From positions 289,297,719 through 289,361,718 of the forward strand of contig NC_133658.1 of NCBI RefSeq assembly GCF_037893015.1: a stretch of DNA of 64,000 nt, in the 5' to 3' direction. Shown one piece after another: positions 56,351 to 64,000 of this stretch. The DNA is from Macrotis lagotis. Its lineage: Eukaryota; Chordata; Mammalia; Peramelemorphia; Peramelidae. The notes beneath the pieces were generated by a model. That model had not been told where the DNA came from and made no database searches. It was given only the letters and a program-made list of their open reading frames with translations. A program made the translations under genes and the position numbers. Every line of letters starts with the position of its first letter. Position 1 is the stretch's first letter.

Positions 56351-56520
56351 GATTCCATCCCTGTAAGGTTAAATGACTTGTCCAGAGTCCTAAAGCTAGT
56401 AGTAACTAAAGTAGAATTAGAACCCAGGTCACTTCAAATCCCCCTTTCCATTATTGCCTTGAAATAGAAATCACATGATCATGGATTTAGAGACAGATGG
56501 AACCTTAGAAGTCATATGGA
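56351..56520 (-). repeat. 170-bp direct duplication, copy 1 (MIR-containing)
   Basis: Aligns without gaps to 58348-58517 at about 92% (14 mismatches counted by hand). It joins one antisense MIR end to the start of a second, and also holds the non-MIR words between them. Confidence 0.9.
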
Positions 56521-56524
56521 GTCA

Positions 56525-57045
56525 TCTGACAAATGAAGAAACTGAGGTCTACAAAGGGAAATGACTTGAACTTACACAGAGAAAGTTTCTGAGTCCAAAT
56601 TCAGTACTCTTTCCATTATGATCTATATTTGTTAGGTGATCAAATGGAGAAGCTATCTTAGAGGCAGTTTTGCACAGGAAGTAGATGGTGGATACCAGGC
56701 TGACTGTCACATATTGTGACACACACAAATAGGCTAAGACCCTGGCTTAGGAGACATGATGAAATATCATTCTTGAGCACTGAGGACTGTGCAATATTTT
56801 TACTAAGCATATCCCTCTAACCTGTCTCAAATCCTTCTTATGAAAAATGCTTCATGCTCTGTTCATGAAATAAATGTATTTATAGATTCACCACATCCTG
56901 AGAAGTAGTCTTTCACAGTACAGGTTCTGGCTCCAGTGGCAATGTTCTGTCCCCTGGAGAGGACTTATCCCTAGGTACAAAGAATTATAGTATTCTAGAT
57001 TTTTATCTGAAAAAAAGGTTCTAGAGGCCAACAAAGCTAACTGTT
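56525..57045. other. Second MIR half, then unassigned DNA
   Basis: The antisense MIR continues to about 56625 ('AAATGAAGAAACTGAGGTCT'). The remainder is unassigned. Confidence 0.4.
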
Positions 57046-57054
57046 CCCCTCATT

Positions 57055-57144
57055 TTATAGAATCCAGCTCACCAAGATTTTAGTGAAGCTCTTAATAAAA
57101 TTTTTCACACAGTTCTTGTAGAGAGGAGGGAGTGATAGAGATTC

Positions 57145-57196
<52 letters not shown>

Positions 57197-57915
57197 TGAT
57201 ATTTAGAATTGGTTGAATGGACAGATTTAAAGGGTCAATGTTTATGTGACAGGAGGTCTCCAGTGGAAATGTCCCAGGGATCTCTCCCTGGCTTTGTGTT
57301 GTATGATACTTTTATCAAAGACCTGGATAAGGAGACAGATAGTATGTTAATCACATATGCAAATGACACTAAACTTGGAGTGATTGCTAATACATTGTAT
57401 TACAGTGTCAGAACTAAACAGGTTAGAACATTCAGTTAATTCTAATAAGATGAAGTTCAATAGCGTCAAATCATAATCTTGCACTTGGGGACAAAAAAAT
57501 CAATTTCATGAGATAGTGAAGAAATGGTTAAATTATATTTGTTTTGAAAAGGATATGAGGGTTTTTAGTGGACTGGAAGGTTAATTTGAGTCCCAAATGT
57601 GGTAGCCAAAAAAAAACCCCTAATGTAATCTCAGGTTGCATTAAGAGGGATAGAACCTTTAGAAAATAAGCAAGTCAGCGTCCCACTGTACTCTACTCTC
57701 TTTCAACCTCTTCTGGAATAACAAATGGGAGAATGCCTAGAGGAAGGCCTGGAGGGTGAAGATCCCTGAGTCCAAGATATATATGGATCAAATGAAGGAA
57801 AGAGGCAGGTATCTATCATTTGGAGAAAAGATGATTCTGGAAGAACTCTTTTCAAACATTTGAAGAACTATCATGTGGAGGAAGGATTAGACTTAGTCTG
57901 ACTGATCTCAGAACA
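57055..57915 (+). mobile_element. L3/CR1 reverse-transcriptase remnant
   Basis: Decayed non-LTR retrotransposon ORF2. Translated fragments run in order: a DFSEALNKIFH-like stretch (FDxVPH motif), QGSLPGFVLYDTFIKDLD (QGSxLGPxLFxxFINDL motif) and ITYANDTKLGVIANT (the catalytic F/YADD box, here YAND). Downstream words ('GTAGCCAAAAAAAAACCCCT', 'CAAACATTTGAAGAACTATC') follow the L3 order. The YADD aspartate pair is damaged, and an (AAT)n array sits inside, so it is inactive. Confidence 0.82.
57145..57196. repeat. (AAT)n microsatellite
   Basis: About 17 units inside the L3 remnant. Confidence 0.97.
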
Positions 57916-57975
57916 GGAGAGAGAGAGAGACATGGAGAAAGAGACAAAGAGACAGACAGAGACATGGAGAATGAG
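57914..57975. repeat. GA-rich tract
   Basis: GAGAGA and GACAGA units. Confidence 0.85.
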
Positions 57976-58347
57976 AAAACACTAGTACAATAAACAAGAT
58001 AGTCATTCTCCTCAAAAAGTTTATATTTTAAAGGAGAAAGAAAACACAGAAAGAGGAATTCCAACACTGAGGGGAAGGGTACCTGCATGGGGTGAGATGG
58101 CTGGTGAGGTGTCAGAAAAGTTCAGAGAATGAATTGAACTTGGGCCAAAGTGAACCTAACTGGAGCCCTTCAAAAAGTAGTGACCAGGTGGGGGAAGAAA
58201 ACCTCTGGAGAGTGGAGCTCAAGGTAGAGGCTTCTCCAGAGTAGAAAGGTGGCTGGTGAGGAGGAGGTGGAGAATGCAAAGAGATGAATTGAAACTTAGG
58301 AAAAATTGTCTAATTTGATCTTTTCAAAGTAGAATGATCTACTTCTA

Positions 58348-58517
58348 GATTCCATCCCTGTTAAGTTAAATGACTTGTCCAGAGTCCTAAAGCTAGTAGT
58401 AACTAAAGCAGAATTAAAACCCAGGTCACTCTAAATCCCCCTTTCCATTACTGCCTCTAAATAGAAATCACAAGATCATAGATTTAGAGATAGATGGGAC
58501 CTTAGAAGTCATATAGA
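58348..58517 (-). repeat. 170-bp direct duplication, copy 2
   Basis: Partner of 56351-56520. Its right end runs straight into a (CA)n array. Confidence 0.9.
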
Positions 58518-58518
58518 G

Positions 58519-58520
<2 letters not shown>

Positions 58521-58564
<44 letters not shown>
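58521..58564. repeat. (CA)n microsatellite
   Basis: About 22 units. Confidence 0.97.
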
Positions 58565-58568
<4 letters not shown>

Positions 58569-58614
58569 ACAAATATACAGACACAAACACACAGAGAAAT
58601 GCATATTGACATAG

Positions 58615-58772
58615 ACAGAATCATATATAGTACTAGATTTAGATCTAGTCCAATGCCTTCACTTAACAGATAAGGAGATTAAAATCCAAGGAGGTTAAGT
58701 GACTAGTCCAACATCACACTGGGAACCAGTGACAGAAGCAGGAAGTTAGGCATCCTTCTTTGAATGGGATCT
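58615..58772 (-). mobile_element. MIR, antisense
   Basis: 'AGTGACTAGTCCAACATCAC' and 'CACTTAACAGATAAGGAGAT'. Confidence 0.7.
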
Positions 58773-58781
58773 CTGGGCAGT

Positions 58782-58938
58782 GGTTCTGTGACTCAGTGGA
58801 TAGAGCACTGGCCCTGGAGAAAGGAGTACCTGAGTTCAAAGCTGACCTCAGGCACTTAAATAATTACCTAGCTGTGTGGCCTCGGGCAAGCCACTTAACC
58901 CCATTGCCTTGAAAAACACTAAAATTAAAATTTTTTTT
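58782..58938 (+). mobile_element. WSINE1-like SINE, target of the composite element
   Basis: 'GTGACTCAGTGGATAGAGCA' to 'CCATTGCCTTGAAAAACACT'. Its A-rich tail was the landing site of the next element. Confidence 0.92.
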
Positions 58939-58954
58939 TAAAAAACTAAAAAAA

Positions 58955-59676
58955 GAGAGGGCGGAGCCAAGATGGTGACAAGAAGGGATCAAGTCTTAGG
59001 AGCTCTCTGATAAAATTCATCAGCTAAGGACTCTAACTAAACTTTCGAGAGACAGAACCCACAAAGGGACCCAGTGAGGCAGTTCTCCTACTCAAGGTAA
59101 CCTGGAAAAGAGCAGAAAGGCTCTGCCCCCCGGGGTCGGAGCGCCAGAGGGGTGGCCCACCAGAGCCAAAGAACCTCAGCCTCCAGCAGGCAGCCCCAGG
59201 GCGCTGGGGGTCTCAGCTCACAGCAGCGGGGGAGTCTCCTGAGCTGCACCCCGGGGAGCACTGGGCACAAAGTGGGGGAACAGTGGGGGACCTCTGCCAG
59301 AGCGAGCACGTGGAGCCCAGCCCTCAGGGCACACAGCAAGCAGCATCGTATTTCCCCAGCCCTGATCCAGGAAACAGAAGCAGGAGCCCCCAGGGCATGA
59401 GCCCATTGAGCTGAGGGAGGGGAGTGAAGAGAGACTGCCAAGCTCTGTCCTCTGCCTCTGGAACAGGACTCTGGGGCTCTGACCACATTCAGATCCTGAT
59501 CCCAGTCTAGGCCCCCCCATAGAACAGCAGCCTCCCCCACATCAGCCCCTTGGCAGAGTGGGGCATTTATGGTCAGTCACAGACCAGGAGGGAGGACAGA
59601 ACCTCACACACTGAGACCCTTGTGGGAGTGTCCCAAAAGCTCAAGAAACACCCCAAACCAGGCCCAGGCTGGGAAA
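58955..59676 (+). promoter_or_regulatory. 5' leader/promoter region of the composite element
   Basis: GC-rich for this window, with the start 'GCGGAGCCAAGATGGTGACA', a YY1-type AAGATGG word near the 5' end as in other L1 leaders. ORFs on both strands here (e.g. 59088-59540 minus) have no ORF0-like or other known domain. Confidence 0.6.
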
Positions 59677-60792
59677 ATGAGCAAGCAGAGAAACAAAAAG
59701 AAGACTATTGAGAAATATTTTGCAAATGAGCCCAAGAAGGACCAAAATACTCAGTCTGAAGATGAGGAAGCACAAGCTCCTGCATCTAAAGACTCCAAGG
59801 AAAACAGAAATTGGGCTCAGGCTGTGATAGAGCTCAAAAAAGACTTTGAAAATCAAATGAGGGAGTTGGAAGAAAAACTGGGAAAAGAAAGGAGAGAGAG
59901 ATGCAGGAAAAACATGAAAATGAAGTCAGCAGCTTAGTCAAGGAAATCCAAAAAAATGCTGAAGAAAATAGCATGCTAAAAACCAGCTTAGGTCAAATGG
60001 ATAGAACAGTTCAAAAAGTTATTGAGGAGAAGAATGCTTTAAAAAGCAAAATTGGCCAGATGGAAAAAGAGATAAGAAAACTCTCTGAGGAGAACAAATC
60101 CTTCAGACAAAGAATAGAATTCAGGGAGATTGATGAATTTAACAGAAATCAGGAATCAATACTTCAAAACCAAAAAAATGAAAAATTAGAAGAAAATGTG
60201 AAATATCTCATTGAAAAAACAACTGATATGGAAAACAGACTTAGGAAAGATAATTTGAAAATTATTGGAATACCTGAAAGTCATCATCAGGAAAAGAGCC
60301 TTGACATCATTTTCAAAGAATTACTACAGGAAAATTGCCCTGATATTCTAGAAGCAGAGGGCAAAATAGAAATGGAGAGAATCCACCGATCCCCCCCGAG
60401 AAAGAGATCCCAAAAAACCAACCCCTAGGAATATTATAGCCAAGTTCCAGAACTCCCAAGTCAAAGAGAAAATATTACAAGCAGCCAGAAGGACACAATT
60501 CAAATATCGTGGAGCTGCAGTCAGGATCACACAAGACTTAGCAGCAGCTACATTGGAAGCTCGTAGGGCTTGGAATACAATATACCCGAAGGCAAGAGAG
60601 CTTAGAATGCAGCCAAGAATGAACTACCCAGCAAGGCTGAATGTCCTCTTCCAGGGAAAAAGATGGATTTTCAATGAACCAGTGGAATTTCAAAGGTTCC
60701 TTTTGGAATGGCCAGAGCTGAACAGAAGGTTTGATCTTCAGATACAGGACTCAGGTGAAGCATGGAGATTGAAGGAGAGGGGGGAAATATGA
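59677..60792 (+). pseudogene. L1 ORF1p-like gene with two compensating frameshifts
   Basis: L1 ORF1p is an RNA-binding trimeric chaperone that coats its own mRNA. Here the start MSKQRNKKKT is at 59677. A basic N-terminus leads into a long Glu/Lys/Gln-rich coiled coil spanning 59820-60230. The RRM begins with the classic DNLKIIGIPE (60249-60278). The C-terminal domain holds RRAWNTIYPKAREL and NYPARLNVLF (from 60571), ending at 60792. Two breaks lie inside: two extra bases in a GA repeat near 59890, and one extra base in a seven-C run at 60391-60397. They sum to three, so the C-terminal domain returns to the original frame. All domains are otherwise well kept, which implies a recent loss. Confidence 0.88.
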
Positions 60793-61254
60793 GGGACTTA
60801 ATGAAGATGAACTGCATGTATTCCTGCATAGAAAAATGACACTGATAATACTCATATGAACCTTCTCAGTTAATAGAGCAGGTAGAGAGAGCTTTTATAG
60901 TTGAAGCACAGGAGAAAGCTGAATTCGAAGATAAAATATGGTGTAAAAATGGAGTCAATAGAAAAAAAGGGAAATGGAATGGGAGAAAGAAAAAGGAGAG
61001 GGGGAATAGTGCAAGATATTTCACATAAGATTTTTTTTTTAATTACAATGAGCTATTGCAATGATATGGAAGGGGGAAGGCAAGGGGGAATGAGGGAAAC
61101 TTTGCTCTCATCAGAGATGGCTAGGAGAGGAAACAGCAAATATACTCAATGGGGTATAGACATCTGGAGTAAGAAGGAGGGGGGAGCAGGGGGAAGGGGT
61201 GGGGTTGTGAATAAAGGAGGAGAGGATGGACATGGGGGGAGTGGCCAGATATAA

Positions 61255-61412
61255 CACATTTTCTTTCTTACTTCTTGCAAGGGGCTGGGAATGGAAGGCC
61301 TGCCCAGGACCACAGGGCCAGGTGGATTCTGGGCCTAAGGGGTGGTATGGGGGCTCAGGGCTTCTTGGCCCCCGGACCAGGGATCTGTCTGCTATGCCAC
61401 TCAGCTACCCTA
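61255..61412 (-). mobile_element. Antisense SINE-derived module 1 of the composite element
   Basis: 'TTCTTGCAAGGGGCTGGGAA' to 'CTATGCCACTCAGCTACCCT' aligns to a reversed WSINE1-like copy. Many positions that are A in other copies are G here. Confidence 0.75.
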
Positions 61413-61424
61413 CAGCAGAGTCAT

Positions 61425-61612
61425 AGTGAAAGGAGAGAGAAAATAGAGTACATGGTAGTGGAGAAATAAGAAAGGAGGGAGTTGCGATCAGCAATGGCAC
61501 CGGTGGAAAAATATGGAAATAACTTTTGTGATGGACTTATCATAAAGAATGAGATCCACCCATGACAGAGTTGTTGGTGTTGGAACAAAGACTCAAGCAC
61601 ATTTTTTGTTAT
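61425..61612 (+). mobile_element. L1-3'-end-like part of the composite element
   Basis: 'GATGGACTTATCATAAAGAA' and 'AGACTCAAGCACATTTTTTG' resemble the L1 segment at 10675-10765. Confidence 0.6.
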
Positions 61613-61619
61613 GATTATT

Positions 61620-61763
61620 TGGGGGAGGGTGCAGGGCAAGTAGGGCTGGATGGCCTGCCTGGGGCCACATAGCAGGGTGATCTTTGGGTGTCTGGGGTCG
61701 GATTTGGACCCAGGTGCTCCTGGTTCAAGGGCCAATGCTCTGTCTGCCACCCAGCCACCCCTA
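61620..61763 (-). mobile_element. Antisense SINE-derived module 2
   Basis: 'GGCCTGCCTGGGGCCACATA', 'GTGTCTGGGGTCGGATTTGG' and 'GCCACCCAGCCACCCC' align to a reversed SINE. Confidence 0.8.
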
Positions 61764-61814
61764 CTATTATTACTATTTTATTTTATTTTGGGTGTTTTTT
61801 TCTTTCTTTTTTTT

Positions 61815-61962
61815 TTTTTTTGGTTTTTGCAGGGCAGTGGGGATCAGGTGGCTTGCATGTCACACGGCTGGGTGATTGTTGGGTTTACAAGGCTGGATAT
61901 GGACTCGGGTGCTCATGGCTCCAGGGCTGTTGCTTCGTCCATTGCGCCACCTGGCCATACCT
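61815..61962 (-). mobile_element. Antisense SINE-derived module 3
   Basis: 'TTTTTGCAGGGCAGTGGGGA', 'CGGCTGGGTGATTGTTGGGT' and 'CATTGCGCCACCTGGCCATA'. Hand alignment to the copy at 45761 gives about 16 A-to-G differences against two or three G-to-A. Confidence 0.82.
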
Positions 61963-62317
61963 ACAATTATTACTATTATTATTTTTTTATTTTAATTTTT
62001 TTCCTCTCCCCTTTACTTTTTTCGCCCAAACAAGTCTATCTATATTCATGGGGGAGGAGGAGGGGTATTTTGTTTACTTGTAAACAAGAATATTTTATTA
62101 ATGTAAAAAAAACATTTGTACAAAATGAGAATAAAAAAATAAATTAAAAAAAATAAAAAACTAAAAAAACCCCCCCAAAACTGAATAGGATCTATGTCTT
62201 AGAAGTATTCTACTTTTGGGTAAGAAGGATTATGGTCCAGAAACCCAGGATCATTTAGTACTAGAAGTGAAGCACTTGGATGAGGGTAAAGAAAGAAATC
62301 AGATAAGGAAAAGGGTG

Positions 62318-62484
62318 TGAAGCAGCTAAGTGGTACAGTGGATAGAGCACTGGCCTTGGAGTCAGGGGGACCTGAGTTCAAATTTGACCTTAGACACTTA
62401 ATAATTACCTAGCTGTGTGACCTTGGACAAGTCACTTAACCACATTGTCTTAAATAAATAAAAGTAAAACTATTAAAAAAAAAA
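62318..62484 (+). mobile_element. WSINE1-like SINE with TSD
   Basis: TSD GAAAAGGGTG (62308-62317) and GAAAAGAGTG (62485-62494), one mismatch. Confidence 0.92.
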
Positions 62485-62684
62485 GAAAAGAGTGCCAGTG
62501 GACTAAGAGAAGTTATTTTAGGAAAAGTGAAAGAAGTTGGGATTAAGTTAATTTGGGGAATAAATGGCTGGTTTAATAAGGCTTTAATTCCATGAAAGAT
62601 TATTATGAAGACTGACAAAAATCAAAAGGGGAAGGGGAAATTAGGGAGCACCCTGATCAGTTTGACTGAGGCACATGAGAATCC

Positions 62685-62718
62685 CCTCAGAGCTAGAATC
62701 TCCTCAGAGCTAGAATCT
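62685..62718. repeat. 17-bp perfect tandem duplication
   Basis: CCTCAGAGCTAGAATCT twice (62685-62701, 62702-62718). Confidence 0.95.
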
Positions 62719-62879
62719 ACATATCTAGTTAATGATAGAAGCAAAAGTACACTTAAAAAGACAATTCTACTCCTTTCCCTCCTCAAAAAAAAAAAAAGCA
62801 GAAACCCAACTTATTTAACTATGCAATTGAAAATATTTGGACCACAAGCAAGCCCTAGCAAGCCCTGACATAGTCACTG

Positions 62880-62997
62880 TCATGACTTTGTGAAAGCATT
62901 GACCTCAGTTTCCTTTTCTGTAAAACAAGGTTAGATTAGATGATAGCTAAGGTCCTCTGCAGTGCTGGCTGGCATTCTGTGATTCTGTAATCAGGGA
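62880..62997 (+). mobile_element. MIR or L3 tail fragment
   Basis: 'CTCAGTTTCCTTTTCTGTAA' and 'GGCATTCTGTGATTCTGTAA'. Confidence 0.55.
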
Positions 62998-63059
62998 AGG
63001 TTTTCTGCAGAAGTGAATTTTGAGTGGGGTATGGAAGGAATAATGAGCCATGAATTAGT

Positions 63060-63245
63060 AATAATCCCTAACGCCTACACAACTCCTTATACTTTTTTGA
63101 AATTCTTTCACGTTATCCAATTAAATCCTTATATTACACCTGCAAAGGACAGAATATGAGTATTATTATCATCATCTCCATTTTACAAATAAGACTGATG
63201 CTCAGAGATTAAAAACAAGTGAGATGCAGAGCTTGGTCTAGGAAG
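63060..63245 (-). mobile_element. MIR-like, antisense
   Basis: 'CTCCATTTTACAAATAAGAC' and 'GAGATGCAGAGCTTGGTCTA'. Confidence 0.5.
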
Positions 63246-63534
63246 CAGAACTGTCAGGGTCTACTCTAGGACTAGTTCTGTTACTTATTGTACTCTTACT
63301 TTATATCATACTAGAGTGATGTTAATGTAGGAGGATACTACATGGGATGGAAAGAGACAGATGCAGGTTTGTTTGACTAGAAGGGAGAAATGAATGGGGC
63401 GAGAAGTTTATTTTTCCCTTTTTGCTCAAAAAAAGGGAAGAAAAGGAGGTGACTTAAATCATATCTTTGTAACTTTGGACATCAGTTTCAACTATAAAAT
63501 AATGGACTAGACTGGATTAGAGGTTGGGTAGTCA

Positions 63535-64000
63535 GTTAACATGCATTTATTAAGCACCAACTCTTTGATCAGGCACTGTGTTAAGCAGTAGAAGAAGTAC
63601 AAAGAAGGGTAAAAGACAGTTCTTGCTCTTGAGGAGCTCACAATCTAATGAGGAGGCAACATGCAAATAATTTCGTAGAATAGGAGTGAGAAATCTTTTT
63701 TCTGTCATTTAGATATTTTTAACATCATTTGTGGGCCATTACAAAATTACCAACTTAAAAATTAGTCTGCTATATGTGATCAAACATTTAATTAATTCAC
63801 CCCTAAAAAGCTCTTGGATTTATTGAATTTTTAGTTTCGCCTACAGTTGCCTTGGAAGCTCCAGACCAAATGATTTTACTGACCTTATAAAGCTTGGGGG
63901 CCATATGTTCACCATCTCTGATATAGATGCAAGATATGTACAGGATAAATCGGAGATAATCAAGAGAGGTAAATCACTAATGATAATGGAGAATAAAGAG
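63535..64000 (+). mobile_element. Old unassigned repeat split by a hAT-like element
   Basis: 'GCATTTATTAAGCACCAACT' and 'AGGAGCTCACAATCTAATGA' on the left. 'GTACAGGATAAATCGGAGAT' resumes at 63938. Runs off the window. Confidence 0.6.
63686..63922 (+). mobile_element. hAT-Charlie-like non-autonomous transposon
   Basis: 'AATCTTTTTTCTGTCATTTA' and 'CATTTGTGGGCCATTACAAA' resemble the left end of MER-type hAT elements. The right end 'GGGGGCCATATGTTCACCAT' is roughly its inverted partner. An 8-bp target duplication is not clean. Confidence 0.45.

Larger units (their letters stand above)
58955..62153 (+). mobile_element. Composite L1/HAL1-like non-autonomous retrotransposon, complete
   Basis: A 3.2-kb insertion bounded by a perfect 16-bp TSD, TAAAAAACTAAAAAAA (58939-58954 and 62154-62169), in the tail of the SINE before it. 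Order: 5' leader opening GAGAGGGCGGAGCCAAGATG, typical of L1 (58955-59676). Then one ORF1 (59677-60792), a purine-rich spacer (60793-61254), antisense SINE module 1, an L1-3'-end-like part (61425-61610), antisense SINE modules 2 and 3, and an AT-rich end (61963-62153). No ORF2 or RT motif is seen, so it is a half-L1 (HAL1) type mobilised in trans. I do not know whether this exact architecture is catalogued. Confidence 0.85.

Noticed and set aside
59088..59540. 150-codon minus-strand ORF
   Set aside because: Antisense to the L1-type 5' leader. GC-rich DNA makes long ORFs by chance, and no conserved motif is seen.
61650..62147. 165-codon ORF and overlapping ORFs, Tyr/Phe-rich
   Set aside because: They read through the antisense SINE modules and T-rich tracts of the composite element.

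Overview
The window reads as non-coding, repeat-dense mammalian DNA, almost certainly from a marsupial. No intact cellular gene could be supported. The main clue is the SINE load. About twenty copies match a WSINE1-like marsupial SINE with its RNA-derived head, GGTGGCGCAGTGGATAGAGC box and GCCTTGCAAAAACC tail. They sit with CORE-SINEs (MIR and longer MAR-type copies), L2, L3/CR1, old DNA transposons, and L1 3' ends of a marsupial type. The WSINE1-like type suggests an Australian marsupial, perhaps a dasyurid. That is recognition from memory and not a database match.

Layout. 1-7000: L1 3' ends, a long L2 split by two MIRs, and an old unassigned repeat. 7000-14900: young SINEs with clear target-site duplications (TSDs), a perfect 189-bp inverted repeat beside an AT microsatellite (11797-12280), and a Tigger-like fragment. 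14944-16222: a full-length processed pseudogene of ribosomal protein P0, with its own TSD and a later SINE inside it. 16400-35000: mostly MIR, L2 and SINE mosaics with CA, TAG/GGT and TA microsatellites. 35700-36710: a diverged inverted duplication. 37400-46200: stacked L1 ends in both orientations and long stretches of the old repeat. 47700-50550: an L3 piece split by an old L1. 50600-52700: the longest stretch with few recognisable repeats. 56350-58520: a 170-bp direct duplication around an L3 reverse-transcriptase remnant. 58955-62153: the most striking object, a complete composite L1/HAL1-like retrotransposon with a 16-bp TSD.

The composite element has an L1-type 5' leader and a single ORF1 broken by two compensating frameshifts. 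It shows no ORF2. Its 3' half holds three antisense SINE-derived modules, and the one aligned base by base is strongly biased to A-to-G differences. Such an element must have been mobilised by the enzymes of an autonomous L1.

The window probably lies in an intron or between genes. The genes do not work together here: the content is layered retrotransposition, and the nested TSDs give the order of events. Coordinates of old repeats are approximate, and family names come from memory of consensus sequences.
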